Shown here: positions 15,036 through 26,081 of the stretch, in pieces
Position numbering within the stretch: position 1 is the first letter of the stretch
Layout of the letters: every line of letters begins with the position of its first letter
DNA from: Candidatus Methanophagaceae archaeon GoMg1
Lineage (GTDB): Archaea; Halobacteriota; Syntropharchaeia; Alkanophagales; Methanospirareceae
Length of the DNA: 34,500 nt
Direction of reading: 5' to 3'
Assembly (NCBI GenBank): GCA_013180605.1
Contig: QBUL01000180.1
Span: forward strand, 4,899-39,398
Program-made: the position numbers and the translations under genes
Notes under the pieces: model-generated
The model's database searches: none
The model's input: only the letters and a program-made list of their open reading frames with translations
Told to the model about the DNA's origin: nothing

Positions 15036-15083
15036 ATTTGAGTTATAACTCTTACCATAATATGAAAAATAGAAAGTCTTATA
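15036..15083 (+). promoter_or_regulatory. Promoter of the CobN operon, twin of the cbiM promoter
   Basis: ATTTGAGTTATAACTCTTA (15036-15054) again contains GTTATAAC, here within a longer palindrome GAGTTATAACTC. TGAAAAATAGAAA (15063-15075) and the TATA box CTTATAT follow in the same order and spacing as at 9101-9150. A start of transcription about 25 bp after the TATA box would fall near 15105, giving a leader of only about 15 nt before the ATG at 15119. Confidence 0.65.
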
Positions 15084-15118
15084 TGCTGTTTCTAATCTTA
15101 CTCTCATTTGAGAGAAAA

Positions 15119-18100
15119 ATGATGAAGAATAAAAGTTGGGAGTTAGCGGTGTTGCTGGTGTTAGTGCTGTTCATGGCGCAGATATTTACGCCATTTGTGG
15201 TCGCACAGGCACAGTTGGAAGTGGACTTCGTTACGTCCCTTCCAATCAGCACGCAGACAGGTGCAGAAGGAGCGTTTTGTTTCGTCAATCTATCTGCTGG
15301 CACCTATACACTCACTGCGTATATAGAAAGTGGAAGGGGCAATGCCCTGGGCTCTGTAACCGCTACACTTGGTGAGGGCGAGCATATCGAGTGTGTGACA
15401 ATCAATGCAAGCGTGGATCAGGCAACCGATGAGGCTTTAAACGCTGCCAAGAACGCTACTGGTTCTTACAACTCTTCTGCACTCTCCGGGACTGGGTCTA
15501 TCAGTGGAAACGCTAGAATCTTAATGGGTCCCAATTATGTGGGCATTCCCGGCATAACCGTTCTTATCACCGGTTATGAGGATAGTTTGGAAGATTATGT
15601 CCATCAGGAATCCGCTCCTACGACAACAACTTGCGAGGGTGGCTACTTCAGGTTCAAGAACCTTCCAGCCGGTAATTATACACTCACAGGGTATGCAGCA
15701 GGAGAGAATCCTATGGGTGTAATGTGTTATGCGGTCGGTAACGTCACTTTAGAGCTTTTTGAGGGCGATACGATCGATGATGTTCTGGTGAGATTGGAAC
15801 CCAACGATGAAGCGGGTGTAAATGCTGCCAGAGCACTGAATGCAAGCTACCTGAATAACGGCTTAGGGGGCAAGGGGATGATAACGGGAACTGCGCTCAT
15901 TCACATGGGTGGGCCATACTTAGGGATTGCCAATACCACGGTTGCTATTACCACCTACACAGGTAATGGCTCGCTTGAAGATGTTGTAGGTGTCTTGCTT
16001 GAGAGTACAGAATCACCAAAAGTCATAACTGACGAGAACGGGCTCTTTGAGTTCACCAATCTTCCGGCTGGTAATTACACATTCATCGCGCACAAGTACA
16101 TCCCTTCTATGGCTCCAGGCATGCCAGGCATCAACAAGACAGTCACCTTTACAGTTGAACTCAGAGAAGGGGCGCATTATTCTACGGGTGAGCGTCTCCT
16201 CGATACCACAGACGATGCCGAATTCGTAGCGGCACTATCACAACGCAAAGTGCTCTATGAACGCAATGGCACGGTAGGAAGTGGTATCGTTAATGGAACT
16301 ATTCTATCAGTTGGCATAGCTGGTGTTGCATCTCCATCAGAGGGGGTGACGGTATATCTATACACCTATGATGGTGAGGGCTCACTCTCAAGAGTAAACA
16401 AGGAAGTTGTATCGAACGAGTTCGATGCGCCTAAGGTGATCACGGATGAGGATGGTGTATTCACTTTCTCCCATCTACCTGCTGGGAATTATATGATAAC
16501 CGCACTAAGCCCTTCTGGTACCGCAATCGGGAGTTTCACCACAGACATAGAGGCAGGTGAGCATATTAGCAATATTGAGTTATTATTAACCGGAACCCCC
16601 GACTGCGAAACCGCTAATGCCATCAAAAACACAACCTACGTTAATTCCGGAGGCTCCTATGGCACGGGTTCAATCTCTGGCACGGTGCTCATGGAGATGC
16701 CACCGGGATCTTCCAATGCGCAGCCTGTATCCTCTGCATTGGTTATCATAACCAGCTACACCGGTGACGGGAATCTCGGAAGCGTAAATAAAGAGCTAAA
16801 GATGGCGTTTTTCTCGATATCTGATGCCGATATCTTTTTGATCAAAAGAGCAGCAGAAAATATCGGGCTGAATATAAGCGTGTATAATAATTATAATGTC
16901 CCTTTGGACCTGAATCTAACAACTTATGACGTGATATTTGCATCCCGGTTGTACACAGAACCGATACAGAACGTAGTTGTGCCCATACTCGATGCAGCAA
17001 AAGAGCACAATGTATCTGTAATATGCACCCATCCTGCTGATTTGAGCAATATTGACCTTGTTGAGCACCCATACATCATGCAATATTGGAGCAGCCGTAA
17101 CACCAGGAACATGGAGCGACTCCTGGTTTATCTTGGTGTCGAGTTCTGTGGCCTGGATAGTGTGATTGAAGAACCGAGCGTCATCCCTAACGAGGGAATC
17201 TACCATCCGGATACCGATAGAATCTTTGACAGCTTGAACGAGTATCTTGATTGGTATGAAAACGATACAGGCACTCACCACATTTACAATCCCGATAATC
17301 TGACGTTAGGGCTTGTGTTCTGGAAGGAACGATATGGTACAGGTGAAATAGGCGTAGTGGATAAGTTCATCCGGGAAACAGAGGCGCGAGGCGCGAACGT
17401 AATCGCTGCGTATCCACCATTTCTGCTATTTGAAGAAAATATGACTGGAATCTTCATAGATGACGGTGAGCCGGCAGTTGACGTCATGATAGACCTTGGG
17501 TTGGGAATGGGCCCGCTAACAGTGATGGTAAAACAGCGTGAATATCTCGAACTCTTAGACGTCCCGGTAATGAAATGTGTTGAATTGTATTCAACCATAG
17601 AGGTATGGGAGAATGGTACCACAGGCAAGGGTCCTTATTTCAATATGCAGATTCCGGTAATGGAAATTGCGGGAGAGATAGAGTTTATTGTTGTCGGTGG
17701 CAGAGTGTACAATGAGACATACGATGTATCGTTATTACAACCCATTGATAGCCAGGTAGAGTGGGCTGTGGACCGGGCACTCTCGTGGAGCAATTTGCAA
17801 TATACGAATAACAGCGAGAGAAAGGTTGCAATCATATATTATCACCATTCTGTGGGCAATGATAGCTGCCTGGTTGCGGCAAACCTCGACGTTGCGCCAA
17901 GCATCGTGAATATTCTTCATGCTATGGATGACCGTGGCTATGCACTCGGTGAGAATATCCAGACAGACAAGGAACTGCTGGATTTGGTGCTGAAACAGGG
18001 TAGAAATATCGGGATATGGGTGCCTGATCAGATAAAATACGTGGCTGAGAACTGTGACGTAGTGCTTGTACCGGAAGATGAATATTTAGCCTGGTTCAAT

Positions 18101-21100
18101 GAACTACCGGAGCAGAAACGGAGGGGGGTAATCGAGCGCTGGGGTCCGCCACCAGGTAAGATCCTGGTCTATGAAAATGAATCCGGTAAGTACATCATGA
18201 TACCAAAGATTTCGCTCGGTAACGTTCTGATCGCGCCACAGCCATCGCGTGCAGGAACGCAGAATATGACTGCTCTGTATCACGATAAATCCGTGCCGCC
18301 CACGCATCAGTATATCGCATTCTATTACTGGCTGAGCCATGACTATGGTGCAGATGCAATCGTGTCTGTCGGCAGGCACGGAACACAGGAATGGCTGCCG
18401 GGAAAGGGTGTTGGGTTATCGGTAGAAGATTGCTGGCCCGCGATTTTGATCCAGGACATGCCCGTAGTCTACCACTACGAAGTAGAGGGGATCGGCGAAG
18501 GCGTTATGGCGAAGAGACGGGGCAATGCGGTTATGATCGATCATCTGACACCTGTGATCGTTGCAGCAGGACTATACGGGAATCTATCAAATCTCGAACA
18601 GACGATACCGCTGTACGAACAGGAGGAGAATGGCACGCTCAGGAACAAGTATAAAGAGCAGATATTAGAGATGTGCCGAGATCTGAATCTCGATCACGAT
18701 TTGGGCGTTGGTCTGGGCGAGATTGCTGCTGGCAATGAGACTGCCTTTGATGAGTTCCTTGATGAGATGCATGATTATCTACTGGAGATAAAGAGAGAGT
18801 ACATGCCCTACGGCTTGCATATTATGGGAAAACCGCTCTCTAACGATAGCATTGTTGATATGACCAAATCACTGCTCGGATATGAATTCAGGGATTATAT
18901 CGAAAGTATGAACATCTCCGTGAACCAGACGAGAATGCTTCTTGAGGCAGTGATAATTAAGGGAACATCACCGAAAGAGGCACAGGAGAAGGTGTTGGGT
19001 AGATTAGAAAATGTTACCGAGTCCGTATCAGAGAACATGACCGCATTGGCAAAAACAACCACAGGTGAGGATGGTAATTACACGTTCTCTAACCTCGCTG
19101 CAGGGAATTACACTATATCCGCGCTAAAATATATATCTGGAATGAGCTGCTGGTTCATAGGCGGTATAAATACCAGTGTGGACGATGGTGAACATCTCAA
19201 CGGAATCGAGGTCTGGCTGACATTCGGAGATGAGGCAACTGCAAACGATATATTGAATATGACTGATGATCCGGATAGCATAGCCGGTGCTTCCTCGATC
19301 TCTGGTGTAGTACTCGCGCAGGGCCGTTATGGTGTAACGCCAATGGATGGCGCAACGGTAATTATAAGCAGACAGGATGCATCAGATGATGCGATACCAG
19401 AGGAGACACCACTTACAAACTTCTTGAATCTCGCGGTAGTGTACGCCGAGAATCTTCGTGAATGCATGATTGAAATACCAAGAACGTTAGACGCACTTGA
19501 AGGGCAATATATCCCTCCAGGGCCGAGTAACGACCCAATCAGAAATCCGGATGTGTTGCCGACCGGGCGGAATTTCTATGGTTTTGATCCTAATATCGTG
19601 CCAACGGAACCTGCATGGGAGGTGGGTAAGGAACTGATAGATCAATTGCTCTCTAAATATTATAACGGAACTGATGCAAGTTATCCAAAGAAGATCGGCT
19701 TTGTTATGTTCTCATTTAATACAATGAAGGATTTGGGCGTGCTTGAATCTGAACTCTTCTATCTGCTGGGTGTGGAGCCTGTATGGGATAGAAACAAGAA
19801 CGTCATTGATGTTCGTCTTATACCGATAGAGGACTTGGGTAGACCAAGAATAGATATCGTTGTCACCATGAGCGGTATATATCGCGAGAACTGGCCGCAT
19901 CAGATCGAGTTAATCAATAAAGCGGTACGCATAGCATCTGAATCGGATGATTCGCCCTACCACAGGAACTATGTGAATGAGAGTACTCAATCAACATATA
20001 ACTGGCTGATTGAGCACAACTATACCGAATCGCAGGCACGAGAGCTCTCATTGACACGTATTTTCGGACCTCCGGATGGTGTGTGGGGTGTTGGCGGATT
20101 CACTGGCGCCATTGGAGGAAGTGGTACATGGGAAAACGAAAGTACGCTTGCAGACCTCTATATCCGGAATATGGGCAATGTGTATGGCGATACGATCTGG
20201 GGTGAGCAACACGTAGACCTATTCAAGCAGAATCTCAACGGAACGGAGGTAGCACTATTCGGGTGGGCATCGCATTCCCACAGCGTGCTCGGCATTGACC
20301 ATACTTTCGAGTTCTTTGGTGGACTGAGCATGGCGGTTCGCGAGATTACAGGTAAGGCACCTGATATGTACATAAGCAACCTCAAGGATCCAAATGGCGC
20401 AAAGTTAGAGTCGTTGAGTCATGTCATTTTGAGGGACTTGCGTTCGATGTACTTTAATCCCTATTGGATCGAGGGCATGATGGGACATGATTATGCGGGT
20501 GCCAGAGCGATAACAGAGATCATGGCGAACCTCTGGGGCTGGGATGTCACATGCCCTGATGTCATAACGGAAGAGATGTGGAACGAGATGTATTCGATCT
20601 ATGTACAGGACAAATATGACCTGGGGCTACAGGATTGGTTCGATGAGAACAATCCATGGGCTCAGCAATCCATCACTGCGAGGATGCTCGAAGCGATAAG
20701 GAAAGGTTATTGGGATCCATCAGAAGATGTAAAGACCAACCTTGCAGAGACATATCAAAAATCAGTCGAAGAATACGGTGTTACATGCTGTCATCATACC
20801 TGTGGCAATCCGCTGTTTCAGGATTACCAGCAGGGCATAGTTTCAATTCCTGAACAATCTACGGAACAGAGCACGTATTCCACTGGTGGCGGGTCTCGTA
20901 GAATTACAGAAGAAGAAAACGGTGAAACTGTCACAAATATGACAGAAACTACCGGTGTGGGCAAAACAGGAGAAGAATTGAAGAAACAGCCGGAGAAAGC
21001 ATCGGAGAAGAGAGGAAAAGTAATGAAAGAGGAGAGGCCAGTGGAATCATCGGCATTCGCTGTATCTAGTGCCCCGTTGATGGGAATTATAGCAGTGATT

Positions 21101-21154
21101 GTGGTTTTAGTGCTGATTGGCATTGGATTGGGACTTAAGCGGAGGAAAAGGTAA
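15119..21154 (+). CDS. CobN1: giant surface CobN-like metal chelatase with interleaved regulatory-type domains
   Basis: A 2011-aa protein related to CobN, the large subunit of cobaltochelatase, but exported. The start at 15119 is chosen because it matches CobN2 (MMKNKS...) and lies after the promoter. Signal peptide about 1-33. Residues about 45-490 hold four carboxypeptidase-regulatory-like repeats ([12 protein letters not shown] type). A fifth such domain begins at about 514, is interrupted by the first CobN half (about 561-1309), and resumes at about 1311 ([17 protein letters not shown]). A sixth starts at about 1391 and runs into the second CobN half (about 1430-1904). The chelatase loop [12 protein letters not shown] (1085-1096) is intact, with His1087 and Glu1091. 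A Cys/His cluster TCCHHTCGN includes Cys1890, Cys1891 and Cys1895. A charged linker leads to a membrane anchor (about 1980-2004) and RRKR. Outside location and the ExbB/DUF2149 genes upstream suggest chelation or dechelation at the cell surface; substrate unknown. Confidence 0.85.
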   Translation: MMKNKSWELAVLLVLVLFMAQIFTPFVVAQAQLEVDFVTSLPISTQTGAEGAFCFVNLSAGTYTLTAYIESGRGNALGSVTATLGEGEHIECVTINASVDQATDEALNAAKNATGSYNSSALSGTGSISGNARILMGPNYVGIPGITVLITGYEDSLEDYVHQESAPTTTTCEGGYFRFKNLPAGNYTLTGYAAGENPMGVMCYAVGNVTLELFEGDTIDDVLVRLEPNDEAGVNAARALNASYLNNGLGGKGMITGTALIHMGGPYLGIANTTVAITTYTGNGSLEDVVGVLLESTESPKVITDENGLFEFTNLPAGNYTFIAHKYIPSMAPGMPGINKTVTFTVELREGAHYSTGERLLDTTDDAEFVAALSQRKVLYERNGTVGSGIVNGTILSVGIAGVASPSEGVTVYLYTYDGEGSLSRVNKEVVSNEFDAPKVITDEDGVFTFSHLPAGNYMITALSPSGTAIGSFTTDIEAGEHISNIELLLTGTPDCETANAIKNTTYVNSGGSYGTGSISGTVLMEMPPGSSNAQPVSSALVIITSYTGDGNLGSVNKELKMAFFSISDADIFLIKRAAENIGLNISVYNNYNVPLDLNLTTYDVIFASRLYTEPIQNVVVPILDAAKEHNVSVICTHPADLSNIDLVEHPYIMQYWSSRNTRNMERLLVYLGVEFCGLDSVIEEPSVIPNEGIYHPDTDRIFDSLNEYLDWYENDTGTHHIYNPDNLTLGLVFWKERYGTGEIGVVDKFIRETEARGANVIAAYPPFLLFEENMTGIFIDDGEPAVDVMIDLGLGMGPLTVMVKQREYLELLDVPVMKCVELYSTIEVWENGTTGKGPYFNMQIPVMEIAGEIEFIVVGGRVYNETYDVSLLQPIDSQVEWAVDRALSWSNLQYTNNSERKVAIIYYHHSVGNDSCLVAANLDVAPSIVNILHAMDDRGYALGENIQTDKELLDLVLKQGRNIGIWVPDQIKYVAENCDVVLVPEDEYLAWFNELPEQKRRGVIERWGPPPGKILVYENESGKYIMIPKISLGNVLIAPQPSRAGTQNMTALYHDKSVPPTHQYIAFYYWLSHDYGADAIVSVGRHGTQEWLPGKGVGLSVEDCWPAILIQDMPVVYHYEVEGIGEGVMAKRRGNAVMIDHLTPVIVAAGLYGNLSNLEQTIPLYEQEENGTLRNKYKEQILEMCRDLNLDHDLGVGLGEIAAGNETAFDEFLDEMHDYLLEIKREYMPYGLHIMGKPLSNDSIVDMTKSLLGYEFRDYIESMNISVNQTRMLLEAVIIKGTSPKEAQEKVLGRLENVTESVSENMTALAKTTTGEDGNYTFSNLAAGNYTISALKYISGMSCWFIGGINTSVDDGEHLNGIEVWLTFGDEATANDILNMTDDPDSIAGASSISGVVLAQGRYGVTPMDGATVIISRQDASDDAIPEETPLTNFLNLAVVYAENLRECMIEIPRTLDALEGQYIPPGPSNDPIRNPDVLPTGRNFYGFDPNIVPTEPAWEVGKELIDQLLSKYYNGTDASYPKKIGFVMFSFNTMKDLGVLESELFYLLGVEPVWDRNKNVIDVRLIPIEDLGRPRIDIVVTMSGIYRENWPHQIELINKAVRIASESDDSPYHRNYVNESTQSTYNWLIEHNYTESQARELSLTRIFGPPDGVWGVGGFTGAIGGSGTWENESTLADLYIRNMGNVYGDTIWGEQHVDLFKQNLNGTEVALFGWASHSHSVLGIDHTFEFFGGLSMAVREITGKAPDMYISNLKDPNGAKLESLSHVILRDLRSMYFNPYWIEGMMGHDYAGARAITEIMANLWGWDVTCPDVITEEMWNEMYSIYVQDKYDLGLQDWFDENNPWAQQSITARMLEAIRKGYWDPSEDVKTNLAETYQKSVEEYGVTCCHHTCGNPLFQDYQQGIVSIPEQSTEQSTYSTGGGSRRITEEENGETVTNMTETTGVGKTGEELKKQPEKASEKRGKVMKEERPVESSAFAVSSAPLMGIIAVIVVLVLIGIGLGLKRRKR

Positions 21155-21156
21155 AA

Positions 21157-24100
21157 ATGATGAAGAATAAAAGTTGTGGGTTAGCGGTGTTGGTGTTGTT
21201 GGCGTTGTTCGCGGCGCAGATATTTGCGCCATTAGCGGTTGCACAGGCACAGTCGGAAGGTGATGAGACGACTGTGAATGAGAACTTGAGTTTATCTGCG
21301 AGTGCGTCAGAATATACCAGTGCGAAAGCTATAACTGACGAATCAGAGAAGAATGAAATAACCTTTGTGCTTGGAACGGATGAAAATTTAATCTCGCTTG
21401 AAAACGCATCAATGGATGCTACTGTGAACGCTACAATTGAAGTTATAATATACAATGCAACAGAATCGAAATTGGCGAATTTCAGCAACGGAAGCGTTGT
21501 TTTTCTCGCTTCTCTTGACAACGAAACCGTTGCGAGCATAAGTCAGACGATAAATGAAAGTGCGTATGTGTTTGCATATAATCTCAGTACAAATATAAGC
21601 ATTGGGTATGTTGAGGATATAAACATCACGAAGTACTGGGTCTATGGCAGTGATGAGAACATCGAGAATCTCATTTTATACATGAATAACACCTTTTATG
21701 GTGGCGATACAGCGGTGAGTTCGCCTGAGCCGCCTGAGGGTAGGGCTAAGATTGCGTTTGTACTCTCCCAACCGTGCGATATAAGCCTTGTGAATCTGGT
21801 ATCTAACGATCATTTCATCAGCGATATGATGAATGTAACAACTTATTCCGCGCGCTCGGGTGATAATCTAAGTTTCAATTTGAGTGGTCAAGATGTAATT
21901 CTTTTATATCATCTTATGCCTGCTGTGGTTGAAGAATTGACTAAGACAGTCAATGATGCTAAAAACAACAGTGCAGATGTTATCGCGATCAGCCCCTCTG
22001 AACAATCATTCGATATGCACAATGTGAACCTCTCAGATCCAGAATATTCAGACATCAAGAAGTATTTAGAATATCCCTCAGAGGAGAACACCAAACGTCT
22101 TATAGTATTTATAGGTGTTAAATTCTGTAATGTCAGCGAAGAGATATTACCGCCAATATCAAGACCAATTTACGGAATCTACCATCCTTATGCACCAGAG
22201 ATTTTTACGAATACGACCGGTTATTTCGAATGGTATAATTCCACTGGTAGATATAATTCATCAAATCCAACAGTAGGAATTGTAACTGGCAGTTATAAAC
22301 GTATGGACAGAGATTCTGCGTTGCTGAATGTGTTGATAGAATCATTTGAATCGAGAAATGTGAATGCTATCGTCTCAACGTATACGTACCACGACCCAAA
22401 TTCTACAGAGTATCTGATGGAAGATGGTAAGCCGGTTGTGGATAGCGTTATTATCATATCCCGCGGGAGTCGGCTCTATTATAAAAACGCATCAAAAGGC
22501 ATAGCGGATTTACAGCAGTTGAATGTTACTGCACTCAATGGGATTCGATTATTCTATAGTATGACCCAAGAGGAATGGGAAGCAGGTCCGCACGGTCTCC
22601 CACCAATACAATCTTATCAGGTAGCTTTTGCAGAGTTGGATGGTATAATCGAGCCGATTGTTATCTGTGGAAAGGCAATTGATCCGATAACTGAAGTTGA
22701 ATATAACAAACCGATCGAGTACCAGATCGAATGGCTGACTAATCGAACAATTTCGTGGATGAGATTACATCGCATGGATAATTCAGACAAGAAGATCGTC
22801 ATACCGTACTATAGCGCAGGTGGAGGCAAGGCGAATGTTGGGTCAGACATTGATTATTATCTTGATACGCAAGCGAGTCTTACGAATCTGTTAGTTGCAA
22901 TGAAGAAGAGGGGCTACGATCTTGGAACTAAACCATTGCCAAACAAAACAGAGCTTGCTGAGTTGATGGCACATCAAGGTAGCAATTTCGGGACATGGGC
23001 ACCCGGAGAACTGAATAAAAGGGTACAGCAGGGAAATGTAATACTGATACTGAAGAGCGAATACCTCGACTGGTTCGATGAACTTCCTGAGAATAAAAGG
23101 AATGAAATGATAGAGCGGTGGGGAACTCCACCTGGTGAGATCATGGTTTTTGAAAACAAAACCGGACAATATCTTGTCATCCCAAAGATTCAGTTTGGTA
23201 ACGTATGGCTTGCCCCGGATCCCACATGGGGATGGCTTCAGAATGAATCTGTGATGTACTATAACGGTTCGATACCACCGACTCATCAGTGCCTTGCATT
23301 CTATCTCTGGCTGAAGAAAGAATTCGGGGCTGATGCAATCTTTGCTATATTTACGAGCATAGAAGCGATGCCCGGCAAAGAGTGCGGTCTGTCAGCACAC
23401 GATTGGGGTGCCATTCTTCTCCAGGACATGCCGTTGATCCATGTACTTCCGATGGATGCGGAGGGAATATTTGACAGACGGCGGGCTAACATGCTCATTG
23501 TGGACTTTATGACGCCAACGATCGTTCCATCTGGCTTGTATGGAAATCTGTCGAGTTTGCAACAGGGGATAAGTTTCTATAATCAAGCAGCAGATGAAGT
23601 ATTGAAAGGGAGATATATGGATAGGATATTGGAAGAATGCCGGAATTTAAGCATCGATAGAGACTTAGAAGTTGATCTTAATGTAATTGCAAGCAACACA
23701 ACGGTATTTGAAGGATTTCTTATTCGATTGAGTAACTACTTACAAGAGTTGAAGACCGAATACATGCCATACGGTTCGCATACATTGAGCGAACCGCCGA
23801 CCGGTGATAGTTTGGTGGCACTGGTGGAGGCAATGCTCGGTGACGAATTTAAACATAATGTTTCTGTGATAAATTCATCCGAAGGACTTACAACGAGGCT
23901 GCTAACTGAAGTATTACTCAACGATTTAAGTCCCGCTGATGCACAAAATAAGGTCTTGGGGACTGTATCGTTAGGCATCACACAAGATTTGAATCTTGCA
24001 GTAGAATATGCAAACAGGATAGCTGCATGCACTATCGAAATACCAAGGATATTGGATGCTCTGGAAGGTAAATATATTCCACCTGGTCCTAATGGCGATC

Positions 24101-25713
24101 CCATAAGGAACCCGGACGCTCTGCCAACTGGAAGAGACCTATGTACCTTCGATGAGCGGCTTATACCAACAGAAGAAGCGTGGGAAGTTGGTAAAGATAT
24201 GGCAGACCATTTATTGGCGCAGCGTATTAATGAGACCGGAAAGTATCCACGAAAGATAGCGTTTTTACTTTGGTCAATAGAGACATCGAGGCATCAGGGC
24301 ATAATGGAATCAGAGATATTTTATTTACTTGGTGTAAAGCCGATCTGGGACAAGAGGGGGCGTGTGAAAACAGTTGAACTGATAAGTTCAAGTGAACTCG
24401 GGAGACCGCGGATAGACGTAGTTGTTACGACCTCGGGGTCATACCGAGATATGTTCTCCGGCAAAATCAAATTAATCGATAAAGCAGTTCGGTTAGCTGC
24501 TCAATCGAACGATACTGAGTATCCCAATTATGTCAAAGAAGATTCTGAATTGATCTATCGGGCATTGATAGGCGCGGGCTATAACGTATCTGAGGCACGT
24601 AGTCTTTCGATGGCACGGATATTTTCTCCTCCGCCTGACTCATATACACCGGGACTACAAAATGCAATCCCGGCAAGCGATACGTGGGAAGATACAGAAA
24701 AGCTTGCAGAACTCTATATTGACAGGATGGGTTACGTATACGGAGAAGAGATTTGGGGCGAACATCTAACCGATCTGTTCACGCAGAATCTCAATGGAGT
24801 AGAAGTAAGTGTTTTCAGCCGCAGCTCGAACGTTTACGGCGTATTAGACCACCCGATGGTTGCTACTTACTTTGGAGGATTGAATTTAGCTGTTAAGAGT
24901 GTCTCAGGAAATGCACCTGATATGTATATAAATAACCTAAGAGAGCCAAACAATCCAAAAGTCGAGACATTGAGTCGATTCTTAAATAGAGAACTCCGTG
25001 CAAGATACTGCAATCCGAAATGGATTCAAGGAATGATGGAGCATGGATACGATGGAACAAGGTATATGGCACAATTCACAGAAGACCTGTGGATGTGGGA
25101 TGTCGTTACGCCAGACCTCATCACAGAAGATATGTGGAATCAAGTCTATGACGTATATATCCAGGACAAATACGATCTCGGAACAAAGGACTTCTTCGAC
25201 AGCAACAACCCGTACGCACAACAATCCATCACCGCGAGAATGCTCGAAACGATAAGAAAAGGCTATTGGAATCCATCAGAAGACGTAAAAACAACCCTTG
25301 CAGAGACATACCAGAAATCAGTCGAGGAACACGGTGTAACATGCTGCCATCATACCTGTGGGAACCTGCTGTTACAAGATTATATGCAGGGCGTACTTTC
25401 GGCTCCGGAACAATCTCCGGAACAGAAAACATATTCCGGAGGTGGCGGGTCTCGTAGAATTACAGAAGAAGAAATCGGTGAAGGTGCCACAAACATGACA
25501 GAAATGGTGGGCGTGAGTAAGGAGGGGGAAGAATTGAAGGAACCGCCAGAGAAAACAGCGGAGGAGAAGAAAGGAAAAGTAATGAAAGAGGAGAAGCCTG
25601 CGGAATCACCGGCATTTCCTATATCCGGAGCCCCGTTGATGGGAATTATAGCAGTGATTGTGGTTTTAGTGCTGATTGGAATTGGATTAGGGCTTAAACG
25701 AAGGAAAATGTAA
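21157..25713 (+). CDS. CobN2: surface CobN-like paralog with a degraded chelatase loop
   Basis: A 1518-aa tandem paralog starting 2 bp after the CobN1 stop, with its ribosome binding site (GGAGGAAAAGG) inside the CobN1 end. Signal peptide about 1-33, then an Asn/Thr-rich glycosylation-prone region (about 34-195) in place of the CobN1 repeats, and one uninterrupted CobN-like region (about 195-1410). The loop that in CobN1 reads [12 protein letters not shown] is shortened here: residues 729-741 are [13 protein letters not shown], so the His and Trp are gone and two residues are deleted while Glu736 remains. The cluster TCCHHTCGN is kept (Cys1396, Cys1397, His1398, His1399, Cys1401). The charged linker and terminal membrane helix are almost the same as in CobN1. 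It is probably a non-catalytic partner or a binding protein. Many NxS/T sites fit a surface location. Confidence 0.83.
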   Translation: MMKNKSCGLAVLVLLALFAAQIFAPLAVAQAQSEGDETTVNENLSLSASASEYTSAKAITDESEKNEITFVLGTDENLISLENASMDATVNATIEVIIYNATESKLANFSNGSVVFLASLDNETVASISQTINESAYVFAYNLSTNISIGYVEDINITKYWVYGSDENIENLILYMNNTFYGGDTAVSSPEPPEGRAKIAFVLSQPCDISLVNLVSNDHFISDMMNVTTYSARSGDNLSFNLSGQDVILLYHLMPAVVEELTKTVNDAKNNSADVIAISPSEQSFDMHNVNLSDPEYSDIKKYLEYPSEENTKRLIVFIGVKFCNVSEEILPPISRPIYGIYHPYAPEIFTNTTGYFEWYNSTGRYNSSNPTVGIVTGSYKRMDRDSALLNVLIESFESRNVNAIVSTYTYHDPNSTEYLMEDGKPVVDSVIIISRGSRLYYKNASKGIADLQQLNVTALNGIRLFYSMTQEEWEAGPHGLPPIQSYQVAFAELDGIIEPIVICGKAIDPITEVEYNKPIEYQIEWLTNRTISWMRLHRMDNSDKKIVIPYYSAGGGKANVGSDIDYYLDTQASLTNLLVAMKKRGYDLGTKPLPNKTELAELMAHQGSNFGTWAPGELNKRVQQGNVILILKSEYLDWFDELPENKRNEMIERWGTPPGEIMVFENKTGQYLVIPKIQFGNVWLAPDPTWGWLQNESVMYYNGSIPPTHQCLAFYLWLKKEFGADAIFAIFTSIEAMPGKECGLSAHDWGAILLQDMPLIHVLPMDAEGIFDRRRANMLIVDFMTPTIVPSGLYGNLSSLQQGISFYNQAADEVLKGRYMDRILEECRNLSIDRDLEVDLNVIASNTTVFEGFLIRLSNYLQELKTEYMPYGSHTLSEPPTGDSLVALVEAMLGDEFKHNVSVINSSEGLTTRLLTEVLLNDLSPADAQNKVLGTVSLGITQDLNLAVEYANRIAACTIEIPRILDALEGKYIPPGPNGDPIRNPDALPTGRDLCTFDERLIPTEEAWEVGKDMADHLLAQRINETGKYPRKIAFLLWSIETSRHQGIMESEIFYLLGVKPIWDKRGRVKTVELISSSELGRPRIDVVVTTSGSYRDMFSGKIKLIDKAVRLAAQSNDTEYPNYVKEDSELIYRALIGAGYNVSEARSLSMARIFSPPPDSYTPGLQNAIPASDTWEDTEKLAELYIDRMGYVYGEEIWGEHLTDLFTQNLNGVEVSVFSRSSNVYGVLDHPMVATYFGGLNLAVKSVSGNAPDMYINNLREPNNPKVETLSRFLNRELRARYCNPKWIQGMMEHGYDGTRYMAQFTEDLWMWDVVTPDLITEDMWNQVYDVYIQDKYDLGTKDFFDSNNPYAQQSITARMLETIRKGYWNPSEDVKTTLAETYQKSVEEHGVTCCHHTCGNLLLQDYMQGVLSAPEQSPEQKTYSGGGGSRRITEEEIGEGATNMTEMVGVSKEGEELKEPPEKTAEEKKGKVMKEEKPAESPAFPISGAPLMGIIAVIVVLVLIGIGLGLKRRKM

Positions 25714-25724
25714 GAGATAAGAGA

Positions 25725-25898
25725 ATGGATGAGATAACAAGAGTGATAAAGGAGCTGTTCTGGCTACTTCAGAACGTGAATATAGCTGAAGAAGATTATA
25801 ACGTCGGAATCGAGATTGAAGAACGAATTGAGGAAATAAAACAAGAGTTGGGCTCATGGTTTATCAGCGATTATCCAAAGCTTTATCAGGGCTCATAA
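25725..25898 (+). CDS. Small coiled-coil-like protein, GSWFI family copy 2
   Basis: A 57-aa protein that starts 11 bp after CobN2, with GAGATAAGAGA upstream as a weak ribosome binding site. It carries MDEITRVIKELFWLLQN, IEERIEEIKQELGSWFI and a closing YQGS. It is a paralog of the protein at 5347-5514: same size, same motif order, and an element of the same family after its stop. It is charged and helical, with no signal or membrane segment. Retention of the protein motifs despite changes in the DNA suggests selection for the product. It may be a cytosolic or assembly factor for the surface corrinoid proteins; this is inference from its two positions only. Confidence 0.72.
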   Translation: MDEITRVIKELFWLLQNVNIAEEDYNVGIEIEERIEEIKQELGSWFISDYPKLYQGS

Positions 25899-25982
25899 CA
25901 CACTTTCTTTCTTTAAAACTTTTCTTAAAAGTTTTATCAAAAACGCTGTGCAAAAAGAAAGAACCTGTGCTAAGAAAGAAAT
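25896..25982 (+). repeat. Family 2 hairpin element after the small gene
   Basis: TAACACACTTTCTTTCTTT leads into AAAACTTTT (25915-25923), CTT, AAAAGTTTT (25927-25935), ATCAAAAACGCT and then AAAGAACCTGTGCTAAGAAAG. It combines the ends seen at 5512-5556 with the 33-bp core seen at 14737-14769. The rest of the spacer up to cbiA at 26082 holds no gene. Confidence 0.6.
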
Positions 25983-26081
25983 TAATAGGTGGTGTATCAA
26001 CATCAGTTAAAATTCGCCTCCAAAATATTTGGTAAGACGCGCGTATTAAATGAGAATAGAAAGAATTGTATGGAGTAAGAA

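Larger units (their letters stand above)
14667..15118 (+). other. 452-bp spacer: nested family 2 hairpins, then a promoter
   Basis: No gene is supported here. 14686-14816 is a stack of inverted repeats: GCGAAGC (14718-14724) with GCTTCGC (14766-14772), inside it AAAACTTTT (14737-14745) with AAAAGTTTT (14749-14757), and GTTTCTTT (14783-14790) with AAAGAAAC (14809-14816). A frame at 14822-15004 has Phe/Leu/Ser-rich composition and no ribosome binding site, so I do not call it. The last 80 bp is the CobN1 promoter. Confidence 0.55.

Noticed and set aside
15038-15118. An in-frame start 27 codons upstream of CobN1
   Set aside because: It lies inside the promoter (TATA box at about 15077-15083) and would bury the signal peptide; the start at 15119 matches CobN2.
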